From contig JANXSN010000088.1 in the NCBI GenBank assembly GCA_025352685.1, forward strand, positions 62,001-126,000: a stretch of DNA of 64,000 nt, written 5' to 3'. Below, piece after piece: positions 1-7,636 of this stretch. Origin of the DNA: Sphingomonadales bacterium (lineage in GTDB: Bacteria; Pseudomonadota; Alphaproteobacteria; Sphingomonadales; Sphingomonadaceae). The notes below the pieces were generated by a model. The model worked only from the letters and a program-made list of their open reading frames with translations. It was not told the DNA's origin and did no database searches. The position numbers and the translations under genes are program-made. The first letter of the stretch is position 1; every line of letters begins with the position of its first letter.

Positions 1-1386
1 GACGGCCGCACGACGACGCAGATCCGTCCGATCGAGGCCATCGTCGGCTTCCTGCCGCGTACGCACGGCTCGGCGCTGTTCACGCGCGGAGAAACGCAGT
101 CGATCTGCACGACCACGCTTGGTACCAAGGACGCCGAGCAGATGATCGATGGCTTGAACGGGCTAAGCTATTCCAACTTCATGCTGCACTATAACTTCCC
201 GCCTTATTCGGTCGGCGAAGTTGGTCGCTTCGGTGCCCCGGGGCGTCGTGAAATTGGTCATGGCAAGCTCGCCTGGCGCGCGCTGCACCCTGTTCTGCCG
301 TCGAAGGAAGAGTTCCCTTACACGATCCGCGTTTTGTCGGATATCACGGAGAGCAACGGCTCCTCGTCGATGGCGACTGTATGCGGCGGTTCGCTGTCGA
401 TGATGGATGCGGGTGTTCCGCTCAAGCGTCCCGTCAGCGGCATCGCAATGGGCTTGATCCTCGAAGGCAAGGAGTTCGCTATCATCAGCGACATCCTGGG
501 CGACGAGGACCATCTCGGCGACATGGATTTCAAGGTCGCAGGGACGTCCGAAGGCATCACAACGATGCAGATGGACATCAAGATTGCCGGCATCACCGAA
601 GAGATCATGAAGCAGGCACTCAAGCAGGCCGCTGAAGGCCGCACCCACATTCTGGGTGAGATGGCCAAGGCGCTTGACCACACGCGTACGGAATTGTCGG
701 CCCACGCGCCCCGGATCGAGACGATGCAGATCGACAAGTCGAAGATCCGCGACATCATCGGTACTGGCGGCAAGGTAATCCGCGAGATCGTGGCAACGAC
801 CGGTGCCAAGGTCGATATCGACGATGAAGGGCTGATCAAGATCAGTTCTTCAGATCTGACCCAGATTGAAGCCGCGCGTAAGTGGATTTCGGGCATTGTT
901 GAGGAAGCCGAAGTTGGCAAAATCTACGATGGCAAGGTTGTCAACATGGTGGATTTTGGCGCCTTTGTGAACTTCATGGGCGGCAAGGACGGGCTCGTCC
1001 ACGTCAGCGAAATCCGCAACGAGCGCACCGAAAAGGTCACCGATGTGCTGACCGAGGGGCAGGCTGTAAAGGTTAAGGTTCTCGAAATTGATCCGCGTGG
1101 CAAGGTTCGCCTTTCGATGCGCGTCGTCGATCAGGAAACGGGGGCTGAACTTGAAGACACGCGCCCTCCCCGTGAGGAACGTCCGCGGGGCGATCGGCCC
1201 GATCGTGGCCCGCGTCGTGACGGCGGCGGCGATCGTGGCCCGCGTCGCGATGGAGGAGGCGGTGACCGTGGACCCCGGGGTGGTTCAGGCGGCGGATACG
1301 GCGGCGGTCGCGACCGCGACAGCGCGCCAAAGGATGAAGGCCCTGCTCCTGAGTTTGCGCCCGCCTTCCTGACCCGCGAGGATTAA
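1..1386 (+). CDS. pnp: Polynucleotide phosphorylase, C-terminal part (5' truncated by window edge)
   Basis: A 3'-to-5' exoribonuclease/polymerase that degrades RNA using phosphate and is part of RNA turnover. The frame is open from base 1, so the gene starts outside the window; the first residues ([20 protein letters not shown]) belong to the second RNase PH domain. Then come a KH domain with its GxxG loop (IGTGGK, about nt 760-780) and an S1 domain ([20 protein letters not shown], about nt 915-975). The protein ends in an Arg/Gly/Asp-rich tail with repeated [10 protein letters not shown] units (about nt 1165-1320), a low-complexity extension resembling RGG-type RNA-binding tails. Sequence seen directly; family assignment is certain. 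Function of the tail is inference. Confidence 0.98.
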   Translation, partial: DGRTTTQIRPIEAIVGFLPRTHGSALFTRGETQSICTTTLGTKDAEQMIDGLNGLSYSNFMLHYNFPPYSVGEVGRFGAPGRREIGHGKLAWRALHPVLPSKEEFPYTIRVLSDITESNGSSSMATVCGGSLSMMDAGVPLKRPVSGIAMGLILEGKEFAIISDILGDEDHLGDMDFKVAGTSEGITTMQMDIKIAGITEEIMKQALKQAAEGRTHILGEMAKALDHTRTELSAHAPRIETMQIDKSKIRDIIGTGGKVIREIVATTGAKVDIDDEGLIKISSSDLTQIEAARKWISGIVEEAEVGKIYDGKVVNMVDFGAFVNFMGGKDGLVHVSEIRNERTEKVTDVLTEGQAVKVKVLEIDPRGKVRLSMRVVDQETGAELEDTRPPREERPRGDRPDRGPRRDGGGDRGPRRDGGGGDRGPRGGSGGGYGGGRDRDSAPKDEGPAPEFAPAFLTRED

Positions 1387-1416
1387 AGATCTTAAGGTTC
1401 TGGAGAGGACCCGAAG

Positions 1417-1450
1417 AAAGGGGGTCGCGGCGACGCGGCCCCCTTTTTTT
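1417..1450 (+). terminator. Rho-independent terminator of pnp
   Basis: A 13-bp stem (left arm 1417-1429, right arm 1434-1446, one T-G wobble) closes on a GCGA tetraloop of GNRA type and runs into seven T residues (1444-1450). It lies 31 bases after the pnp stop codon. Confidence 0.92.
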
Positions 1451-1582
1451 ATCCTGCGTTCCGAGGTTTGTGCGTGCGCTTCCTCCCGTAAAGAGACGCT
1501 CACCGCGCTGTCGATTTTTAAAACCCCTAGTTGATATTCTGATGCACCGAATCGCGGGGTGGGGCGAACCCGGACAACGAAT

Positions 1583-1837
1583 ATGCGCGTGATAGTGTTT
1601 GTGAAGGCAGCCGAGGACAGCGAAATGGGCTTTGACCCAAAGCCTTTATAAACTGCAATGATAGCGGCGATGAGCAGATTCAACGACGAGCTGCGCGAAG
1701 CCGGCGTCCTGCTCATGGCCAAGGGACTCAAACCGTCATCGCAAGGCAAGCGTGTCGCTTTCGAGAGTACCGATCGAACGCCGTTCGACGGACCGTACCC
1801 CCAAGCAGCGTTGCGTTCAACGACCAGGACTGCCTGA
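1583..1837 (+). pseudogene. Decayed YCII-domain (DGPF family) gene
   Basis: Reading one frame from the ATG at 1583 gives MRVIVFVKAAEDSE, a TAA stop at 1649-1651, then in the same frame MSRFNDELREAGVLLMAKGL, KPSSQGKRVAFE and TPFDGP before another stop (TGA 1835-1837). This is the characteristic order of YCII-related proteins (KATxDSE, FNEELxxAGVLLxGxGLxPS, DGPF), which are about 100-140 residues long. The region between KAA and the FNDEL block is shortened and mutated, there is an in-frame stop, and everything after DGP is lost. I found no homologous continuation in 1838-2103, which holds no recognisable gene. Identification is by motif memory; pseudogene status is seen directly. Confidence 0.75.
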
Positions 1838-2107
1838 GGTGGAAGCGCCGACGTTCTCCATGTGCCGTCTTCCCGGCCGACGATCTCGCTCGGGATCCGC
1901 TTGGCCATCAGACTTGCCGCTACGTTGGTGACGCTTGTGACAGTCGAAGCGCGAAGCGAGAATCGCTCTACGCTAGGCGTGATCACGTCACTCGGGGGGG
2001 TCTCCCGGAGAGAGAAAATCCTGCGCTAGGGTAACGGTCAAGGCGAGCCTCGCTGGCGCTGCGCATTTCATGCTGCCGAATGCAGCGCTGGCTGGTAGGC
2101 GCAATGG

Positions 2108-3271
2108 ATGCATCTGAACAAATTCGACGTCGACGTTTTCCTGCAGGACTATTGGCAGAAAAGGCCTTTACTCATTCGCAACCCGTGGGATGCGTGGCGC
2201 AATCCCCTCGACCCTGATGAGCTGGCGGGGCTGGCTTGCGAAGACGAAGTCGAATCGCGGCTTATAATGCACGCACAAAAGACGTGGAAGGTCGAACCCG
2301 GTCCGCTGCCCGAAGAGCGCTTCGACAGGCTGGGCAAGGCGCCCTGGACGTTGCTCGTCCAGGCGGTCGACCAGGCAGTACCCGACGTGGCAGCACTGGT
2401 CGCACCCTTCCGCTTCGTGCCCAATTGGCGCATCGACGACGTGATGGTCAGCTATGCGAGCGACGGCGGCGGGGTTGGGCCGCATTTCGACCAGTACGAC
2501 GTGTTCCTGATCCAAGGTCTGGGGCGGCGCCGCTGGCAGGTCGGTGGGTCCGGCGATGCCGCGTGTAACGCAGACACTGAGCTTTTGCCCCATGACGATC
2601 TGCGCTTGATTGCGAAATTCGAGCCCGTGGAAGAATGGATGCTCGAGCCCGGTGACATCCTGTACGTGCCTCCCCGGGTGGCTCATAATGGTGTCGCGGT
2701 TGGCGACGACTGCATGACCTATTCAATCGGCTTCCGTGCGCCTGCGCGCAGCGAGCTGATCGCCCACTTTTGTGATCACTTGCTGGCTGAAATTACGGAC
2801 GACGACCGTTACGCCGACCCCGGTCTGCGCGCGCAGGAAAATCCGGGCGAGATTACTGCTGAGGTGCTGGCCGAACTACAGGGCATGATCACGACGAAAT
2901 TGGCTGATCGTGTCGCGTTTGCGCGCTGGTTTGGAACCTACAACACCACGCCCAAATATCCCGATGTCGATTGGGCGCCGCAAGAACCAGTCGAGACCGA
3001 AACGATGCGCCGGTTACTCGCCGGCTTGACGACGTTGAGACGTAATCCAGCAAGCCGGTTTTCGTTCGTGCGGACTGTGTCCGGGGCGGTGTCGTTGTTC
3101 GTCGATGGGGCGTGTTTTGAGTGTACGCAGGAGACGGTGGCTTTCGCCGAGCAGCTGTGCAGGCAAGATCGCTTTCTTGTGGATCCCACGCTGGTCAGAT
3201 CAGTACCGGCGATCACGCTCATAACCCAGCTGTTCAATCGAGGCAGCTTCGACTTCGATCACGCAGATTGA
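2108..3271 (+). CDS. roxA: JmjC-type cupin, ribosomal protein L16 arginine hydroxylase (RoxA/YcfD)
   Basis: A 2-oxoglutarate/Fe(II) oxygenase of the RoxA/YcfD family, which hydroxylates an arginine of 50S protein L16. The double-stranded beta-helix iron site is visible as H126-x-D128 (GPHFDQYD) and H193 (PPRVAHNG), embedded in the family sequence DGGGVGPHFDQYDVFLIQG and GRRRWQVG. Length 387 residues, as expected for the family, with the N-terminal FLQDYWQKRPLLIR segment typical of YcfD. A second ATG at 2104 is in another frame. The 3' end overlaps the convergent rluE by 13 bases, so the two ribosome-modifying genes share their ends. The substrate is inferred from the family. Confidence 0.9.
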   Translation: MHLNKFDVDVFLQDYWQKRPLLIRNPWDAWRNPLDPDELAGLACEDEVESRLIMHAQKTWKVEPGPLPEERFDRLGKAPWTLLVQAVDQAVPDVAALVAPFRFVPNWRIDDVMVSYASDGGGVGPHFDQYDVFLIQGLGRRRWQVGGSGDAACNADTELLPHDDLRLIAKFEPVEEWMLEPGDILYVPPRVAHNGVAVGDDCMTYSIGFRAPARSELIAHFCDHLLAEITDDDRYADPGLRAQENPGEITAEVLAELQGMITTKLADRVAFARWFGTYNTTPKYPDVDWAPQEPVETETMRRLLAGLTTLRRNPASRFSFVRTVSGAVSLFVDGACFECTQETVAFAEQLCRQDRFLVDPTLVRSVPAITLITQLFNRGSFDFDHAD

Positions 3272-3816
3272 AAATCGGTCTCCCGGCATTCGCCAACGCC
3301 CAACCCGTCAACGGTCCACTCCCCGATCATCCAGCGCACGAGTCTGAGGGTCGGATGCCCAACCGCTGCTGTCATCCGGCGCACCTGGCGGTTGCGACCT
3401 TCACGGATCGTCAGTTTGATCCAGCTGTCCGGGATGGTTCGTCGCACGCGGATTGGCGGTGTGCGGAGCCACAGCCCGGGGTCTGGGATGTGTTCCACCT
3501 CAGCGGGCAGAGTCACGCCATCGTTTAGCCGCACACCGTTCCGCAACCCGGCGAGTGCGTCCTCAGTCACGTCGCCCTCGACCTGCACCAGATAAGTCTT
3601 AGGAATTTTAAACCTGGGAGCCGCAATCCAGTCCTGCAAGCGACCGTCGTCAGTCAGCAACAGCAATCCCTCGCTGTCGAAATCGAGCCGCCCAGCTGGA
3701 TAAACGCCCGGTATTTTGATGAACTGGGCGAGCGTTGGACGTGCGGCGGCCGAACGTTCGTCGGTGAACTGGCACAGAACCGCAAAGGGTTTGTTGAAAA
3801 GGATCAACCGCGACAT
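3259..3816 (-). CDS. rluE: 23S rRNA pseudouridine synthase, RluE/RsuA family
   Basis: A 185-residue pseudouridine synthase without an N-terminal S4 domain, as in RluE, which modifies U2457 of 23S rRNA. The catalytic motif is clear: AGRLDFDSEGLLLLTDDG, with the nucleophilic Asp in GRLD. Other family blocks are LILFNKPFAVLCQF near the N terminus, the ligand-binding VQVEGDVTEDAL and the late REGRNRQVRRMTAAVGHPTL. I start at the ATG at 3816 because homologues begin at MSRLILFNKPF; the open frame extends further upstream without conserved sequence. A small Cys-containing gene ends six bases upstream (3822) and probably forms an operon with it. Confidence 0.9.
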   Translation of the reverse strand: MSRLILFNKPFAVLCQFTDERSAAARPTLAQFIKIPGVYPAGRLDFDSEGLLLLTDDGRLQDWIAAPRFKIPKTYLVQVEGDVTEDALAGLRNGVRLNDGVTLPAEVEHIPDPGLWLRTPPIRVRRTIPDSWIKLTIREGRNRQVRRMTAAVGHPTLRLVRWMIGEWTVDGLGVGECRETDFQSA

Positions 3817-3821
3817 GGCAC

Positions 3822-4001
3822 TCAAGCTCTCGCGGGACGAGGCAAGCGCTTGCCCTTTGTGCGGCTGGTCAAGTGAAAGTGGCGACACTGGTCGCAGCGA
3901 TAAGCCCGCAGCACGAAAGCGGCAGTCCGCGTCGCCGACAGCGCTTCGTCCTCAGAGACAAACCGCGCTTTGCGGACACAACGGCTAAGCCTGGTGTGCA
4001 C
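3822..4001 (-). CDS. Small CxxC protein (59 aa), function unknown
   Basis: A short basic protein containing RKARFVSEDEALSATR followed by YRCDQCRHFHLTSRTKG. The CxxC pair plus the HFHLTSR block suggest a minimal zinc-ribbon-like element; similar 55-70 residue proteins are common in sphingomonads. I chose the GTG start at 4001 (VHTRLSRCVRKARF) since the open frame upstream looks non-coding; a weak AGG lies about 5 bases upstream. The stop is 6 bases before the rluE start, so co-transcription with rluE is likely. Role unknown; binding of metal or rRNA would be speculation. Confidence 0.65.
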   Translation of the reverse strand: MHTRLSRCVRKARFVSEDEALSATRTAAFVLRAYRCDQCRHFHLTSRTKGKRLPRPARA

Positions 4002-4228
4002 GACGCCTAACGCGCTTTGATCGGCGACCCAGGTGCGGCTGCCCCATCCCCATGATTGACAGAGCAGCAGTGCCCGGTATCGGCGCTTCGCTTGGCGAAT
4101 TGTACGGCAATCAAGACTACCGCGGCCTTGCCCGCACTGCGCCTGGTCCAACGCACCGCATCTGGTTACCGATGGTGTCAAGCGCCCTCATCGGGCGTAA
4201 CTGACGAAGCGATCGAACATACGCAAGC

Positions 4229-4262
4229 AAAAGGGGCCGTTCCGCTTGGAGCAGCCCCTTTT
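4229..4262 (-). terminator. Terminator downstream of the small lipoprotein gene
   Basis: Inverted repeat AAAAGGGGC / GCCCCTTTT (4229-4237 with 4254-4262), 16-base loop, followed on the minus strand by TTTTGCTT. Its A/T flanks on both sides could also let it stop transcription coming from the plus strand. It is 20 bases beyond the stop of the lipoprotein gene. Confidence 0.75.
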
Positions 4263-4281
4263 CGAACGATTAATTTCAGGC

Positions 4282-4548
4282 TTAGTGCTTTGCCATCGAA
4301 TTCAACGTCGCGTTCGATGCACCGTTGCTGGCAGCCTTGTCGATTGCATCGGCCTTGTTCTCGCCCGCTGCGCGCACGGCATCGGCGCTATTTTCGACTT
4401 TTCCCGCAGTGTTGCTAGCCATGGCATCCATATTATCAGCCATGTTGTCGGTTACCGCTTCGACATTGGCAGCCTGCGGGGTCCTGTTGCACGCACCAAG
4501 CGTAACGAGGCCAGCAATTGCAACAGCGGCCAGAATACGGTTTTTCAT
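4282..4548 (-). CDS. Small lipoprotein, function unknown
   Basis: An 88-residue protein with a lipoprotein signal (MKNRILAAVAIAGLVTLGAC): positive n-region, hydrophobic core and lipobox LGAC, lipidated Cys at residue 20. The mature part is low-complexity and rich in Ala, Asn, Asp and Met, with a recurring heptad-like pattern (VTDNMADNMDAMASN, ENSADAVRAAGENKADAID) that could form an amphipathic helix or coiled coil. The shape recalls Lpp-like or entericidin-like helical lipoproteins, but no homology can be claimed. A GGGAGCTCTTATC sequence places a ribosome site just before the ATG. It is followed by a terminator, so it is probably monocistronic. Confidence 0.8.
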   Translation of the reverse strand: MKNRILAAVAIAGLVTLGACNRTPQAANVEAVTDNMADNMDAMASNTAGKVENSADAVRAAGENKADAIDKAASNGASNATLNSMAKH

Positions 4549-4672
4549 GATAAGAGCTCCCTATTGGTGCACCGCTCTCGGCACTACCCACGTAAGCGCT
4601 AATCCCCGAAACAGATTTCGGTTCCGTAAGGCGCACGATTGCGGGCCCGGTCGATGCGCGCATAATGAAACG

Positions 4673-5344
4673 ATGATCATTCGATTCGCTTTGGCCGCTA
4701 TCGCTTTGGTCGTGTCCGTCGGTGGAGGCGCAGCGACCACACGCAAACCAGCAATGCCGCCTGCCGCGGTCGTTTTTCCCGACACCGTGCGCGTTGCGCT
4801 TACCACCGCAGTTGGCACGATCATTATCGAGCTGGACCATAAGCACGCGCCGATCTCGACCGCCAATTTCATGCGCTATGTCGATCAAAAGCGTTTGGAC
4901 GGCATCGTCTTCTACCGTGTCATGCGCTTGGCGTTCGGCGATCAGCCCAACGGGCTGATCCAAGCCGGGGCGCGCGGCGACCCAAAGCGGGTCCTGCCGC
5001 CGATTGCGCACGAACCCACGTCGCTGACGGGGCTCAAACATCGCAAGGGGGCGATCTCGATGGCGCGTTTCGCGCCCGGCACGGCAACCGCCGATTTCTC
5101 GATCTTGGTATCGGACCTCCCGGGGCTCGACGCCGGCGCGAACCCGAACGATCCGGCAGGATATGCAGTGTTTGGCTATGTCGCCGAGGGGATGGATGTC
5201 GTTCGAAGGATTTACGACTCCCCGCTCTCGCCAACGCAAGGCAGCGGCGTGTTGAAGGGGCAGATGATTGAGGCCCCAGTCAAGGTATTAACGGTGCGAC
5301 GAATTAAGGAAGCCGCAGCAGGAGCACCAACTGAAAACAAATAG
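4673..5344 (+). CDS. Exported peptidyl-prolyl cis-trans isomerase, cyclophilin type
   Basis: A 223-residue cyclophilin that isomerises prolyl bonds during protein folding, here probably in the periplasm. Residues 1-21 (MIIRFALAAIALVVSVGGGA) form a signal peptide. Family blocks: VGTIIIELDHKHAPISTANF, DGIVFYRVM, GLIQAGARGDPKRVLPPIAHE, KGAISMAR and ATADFSILVSDLPGLD; the usual cyclophilin order FHRVxxxFxxQGGD is replaced by the divergent bacterial form. I start at ATG 4673 because upstream sequence in frame is non-coding. Its last codons (5334-5344) overlap the minus-strand terminator of ssrA, so the two genes converge. Confidence 0.9.
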   Translation: MIIRFALAAIALVVSVGGGAATTRKPAMPPAAVVFPDTVRVALTTAVGTIIIELDHKHAPISTANFMRYVDQKRLDGIVFYRVMRLAFGDQPNGLIQAGARGDPKRVLPPIAHEPTSLTGLKHRKGAISMARFAPGTATADFSILVSDLPGLDAGANPNDPAGYAVFGYVAEGMDVVRRIYDSPLSPTQGSGVLKGQMIEAPVKVLTVRRIKEAAAGAPTENK

Positions 5345-5369
5345 GGAGCTTCTGTTGCTCGGTGCTCCC
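5334..5369 (-). terminator. Terminator of ssrA
   Basis: On the minus strand GGGAGC (5369-5364) pairs with GCTCCC (5349-5344) across a 14-base loop, followed by TATTTGTTTT (5343-5334). The U-rich tract lies inside the final codons of the convergent cyclophilin gene. Confidence 0.75.
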
Positions 5370-5700
5370 CAAACCGCCGGTTTCCACTTCTGTTGCCCGG
5401 TGTGGTCCCTACCGCGCTAAAGCCAAACTAACTTCATCCACGAAGGACTCAGTTAGGCAGCAATCGCGAGCGCCTCGTTATCGTTGGCACTTGTCGTTTT
5501 GAACGGTTTTACGGCGCATTCAGGCCGGGCGACGACAACCGATTTTAACACACGTCGATCCTAGTTCGGCCCCGTCATGGCCCCCGCCAACCCGAACACG
5601 GGAATGCGGGGGTTATGGTGGAGCCGCCGGGTACCGCCCCCGGGTCCGCTGCGCTTATTGCGCGGCCTCGTTTATCGCCATAGCCAGGAAAACCTAGCGC
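5370..5700 (-). ncRNA. ssrA: Circularly permuted two-piece tmRNA
   Basis: Transfer-messenger RNA that rescues stalled ribosomes and tags the nascent chain. The minus strand has the permuted alphaproteobacterial order. First the acceptor piece, ending at 5616 with GGCTCCACCA; its T-arm stem CCGGG/CCCGG closes a 7-base loop GGCGGTA. Then an intervening segment (5574-5615) with a CCCCCGC/GCGGGGG hairpin that is normally cut out. Then the coding piece, starting GGGGCCGAACTAGGATCGAC at 5573. GGGGCCG pairs with CGGCTCC to form a 7-bp acceptor stem containing the G3-U70-type wobble used for alanylation. The tag frame is at 5488-5453: ANDNEALAIAA then TAA. The outer ends (about 5700 and 5370) are approximate. 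Confidence 0.93.
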
Positions 5701-5832
5701 AGCGACATATAGGCGCTTGCTCGCAAATGAAAAGTGACGAATCTTTCGAGGCTCATATCTGTCGATACAAAATCGAAGAAATTTTCCTTGAAACTTGCTG
5801 TTCAGCTCTGAGCCGCTAAGGGCTTGTGTGTT

Positions 5833-6264
5833 ATGCTTACTCAACGCTCGAGATACGCTTTGCGCGCCATGTTGGTTCTGGCCGGCGAACAGGTTGGACA
5901 GCCGCCGGTGCCGATGAGCCGCATCGCCGCTGAGGCCCAAATCCCGCGCAAGTTCCTTGAGATCATTCTCGGCGAGTTGCGCCAGGCTGGCTTCGTCAAC
6001 TCGACCCGCGGCAAGGCGGGTGGGTTTCACCTCGCCCGTCCCTCTCACCTTATCTCGTTTGGCGACATCATCCGCACCATCGAGGGGCCGCTGGCGCTGG
6101 TTCCCTGCGTCAGCCGTACCGCTTACCGGCGTTGCAAGGATTGCCGCAGCGAGGCCAGCTGCGAAATTCGCCATGCGATGATGCGCGTCAGGGACGAGAC
6201 GGCACGGATCCTCGATGGCACCAGTCTCGCGAGCGCAACCGCCGAGGATCTGGCGGCCGCTTGA
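5833..6264 (+). CDS. Rrf2-family transcriptional regulator
   Basis: A 143-residue winged-helix regulator of the Rrf2/IscR/NsrR family. MLTQRSRYALRAMLVLA is the usual N terminus; RIAAEAQIPRKFLEIILGEL carries the helix-turn-helix and STRGKAGGFHLARP the wing. After FGDIIRTIEGPLAL there are cysteines in the order C-x8-C-x2-C-x5-C (CVSRTAYRRCKDCRSEASC), matching the sensor region that binds an iron-sulfur cluster in some members. I start at ATG 5833 rather than the upstream TTG. It is transcribed divergently from ssrA and has no isc/suf genes next to it, so the target is unknown. DNA-binding function is firm; cluster binding is inference. Confidence 0.88.
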   Translation: MLTQRSRYALRAMLVLAGEQVGQPPVPMSRIAAEAQIPRKFLEIILGELRQAGFVNSTRGKAGGFHLARPSHLISFGDIIRTIEGPLALVPCVSRTAYRRCKDCRSEASCEIRHAMMRVRDETARILDGTSLASATAEDLAAA

Positions 6265-6396
6265 CCCTACAGGCAGTCTGGCGGCGTTTGAACACGATGT
6301 AATTCATGCCGAAGTACCCTCGTCGAGGACTTCATAACCTCGTGGTCGTGCACGAAGCACGTAGCTTCACCGGCAGCAGCCACCTGCCTGCAGCTT

Positions 6397-6810
6397 CTAT
6401 TTTTTCAACGAATCACGAATCTCGCGAAGCAGGAGTACATTTTCGGGCGTTGAGGTCGCGTCGGTTCGCTCCATCGCCTTGTTCGCTGTCCGCACAATCA
6501 TGAAGATCACGAACGCCAGGATACCGAAGTTGATCAGTTCCGTGATGAAATGGCCGAAGGCGAACACCGGCACATTCGCTGCTTTCATCGCCGCCAGCGT
6601 TGCCGGAACTCCCCCAGGTACGGTACCGAGCGGCACATACATGTTCGCGAAATCGATTCCTCCCGTGGCGAGTCCCAGGATCGGCGTGATGAAATCTTCC
6701 GTAAAGGCCGTTACGATCTTGCCGAATGCCGCGCCGATGATCACCCCGACAGCAAGATCGAGAACGTTGCCGCGATTGATGAACGCCTTGAACTCCGAAA
6801 CTATGCTCAC
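6397..6810 (-). CDS. mscL: Large-conductance mechanosensitive channel
   Basis: A 137-residue pore protein that opens under membrane tension to release solutes during hypo-osmotic shock. FKAFINRGNVLDLAVGVIIGAAFGKIVTAF is the amphipathic N-terminal helix and TM1 with the gating VGVIIGAAFG segment; FGHFITELINFGILAFVIFMIV is TM2; the C terminus holds the conserved PENVLLLREIRDSLK helix. The start is the GTG at 6810, where homologues begin and where GGAGAG lies about 8 bases upstream; the open frame continues upstream without similarity. Monocistronic and divergent from lemA. Confidence 0.96.
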   Translation of the reverse strand: MSIVSEFKAFINRGNVLDLAVGVIIGAAFGKIVTAFTEDFITPILGLATGGIDFANMYVPLGTVPGGVPATLAAMKAANVPVFAFGHFITELINFGILAFVIFMIVRTANKAMERTDATSTPENVLLLREIRDSLKK

Positions 6811-6960
6811 GATGTCTCTCTCCGACTGATATAATGCGGCCGAAAAGTGGACGAACCGCAAAAGATAGCAAGAATCAATTTCAACGTCACAAAACGTTAC
6901 ATTGCGCATATTCGGCGCCTTCGTGTATTAGCTCTGCATAACAGTTGGAAGGAAAGCTGC

Positions 6961-7554
6961 ATGATGTTCGACCGCCGCCTTGCCCTGATTGCGCCCCTTG
7001 CCGCAGCATCGCTCGCCGGATGCGGAATCAACTCGGTTCCAACCGCCGAAGAAAATGCCAAAGCAAAATGGGCCAACGTCCAGGCCGATTACCAAAGGCG
7101 CGCAGATCTAATCCCTAACCTGGTGGCGACGGTAAAGGGCTTTGCCAAGCAGGAATCAACGGTCCTTGTTCAAGTCACTCAGGCGCGTGCATCCGCAACC
7201 CAAACTGTTCTCAGACCCGAAGATCTCACTGATCCCGCCAAGGTAAAGCAGTTTCAGCAAGCCCAAGGCGCCGTGTCGGCTGCTCTCGTCAACATCCGCA
7301 ACATTACCGAATCCTATCCTGATCTGAAATCGAATGCGAACTTCATTGCGCTGCAGTCGCAGCTTGAGGGCACCGAGAACCGCATCAACATTTCAATCAA
7401 GGATTATAACGAAGCGGTGCAGGCTTATAATACCCGGATCCGGACCTTCCCCGACGCAATCGGGGCGAAAATCTTCTATGGGGCCAAACCGATGACAACT
7501 TACACCGCAACATCGGCGGGCGCCCAAAACGCACCCAAGGTGGATTTCAACTGA
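6961..7554 (+). CDS. lemA: LemA family lipoprotein
   Basis: A 197-residue LemA-type protein of unknown biochemical role, held in the membrane by its N terminus. MMFDRRLALIAPLAAASLAGCG is a lipoprotein signal with a Cys lipobox. The helical core has the family blocks KAKWANVQADYQRRADLIPN, LVATVKGFAKQE, QLEGTENRINISIKDYNEAV and RIRTFPDAIGAKIFYG. The start is ATG 6961, preceded by AAGGAAAG. Two TPM-domain genes follow directly (7637 and 8476), the usual companions of lemA. Confidence 0.93.
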   Translation: MMFDRRLALIAPLAAASLAGCGINSVPTAEENAKAKWANVQADYQRRADLIPNLVATVKGFAKQESTVLVQVTQARASATQTVLRPEDLTDPAKVKQFQQAQGAVSAALVNIRNITESYPDLKSNANFIALQSQLEGTENRINISIKDYNEAVQAYNTRIRTFPDAIGAKIFYGAKPMTTYTATSAGAQNAPKVDFN

Positions 7555-7636
7555 CAACGCCATCACGGGACCAGAGCCTTGGACCTCGTCCAAGGTCGGC
7601 CCCTAAGCCGCGAGGTTCATACAAGTGGCAGGCTCA

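Noticed and set aside
1285-1986. 233-codon minus-strand frame across the pnp 3' end and the following gap
   Set aside because: It is antisense to the RG-rich pnp tail, crosses the pnp terminator, and shows no family motifs; the plus-strand YCII remnant explains the sequence better.
4010-4225. Possible tRNA or ncRNA before the lipoprotein terminator
   Set aside because: No cloverleaf, no T-loop consensus, no CCA-ready acceptor stem could be folded by eye.
5700-5730. TATATG as the -10 box of ssrA with TTTTCA 16 bases upstream
   Set aside because: Plausible place but only a partial -35 match; left out of the feature list.
5575-6174. 199-codon minus-strand frame antisense to the Rrf2 regulator
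   Set aside because: The plus-strand Rrf2 motifs are unmistakable and the lower part is tmRNA.
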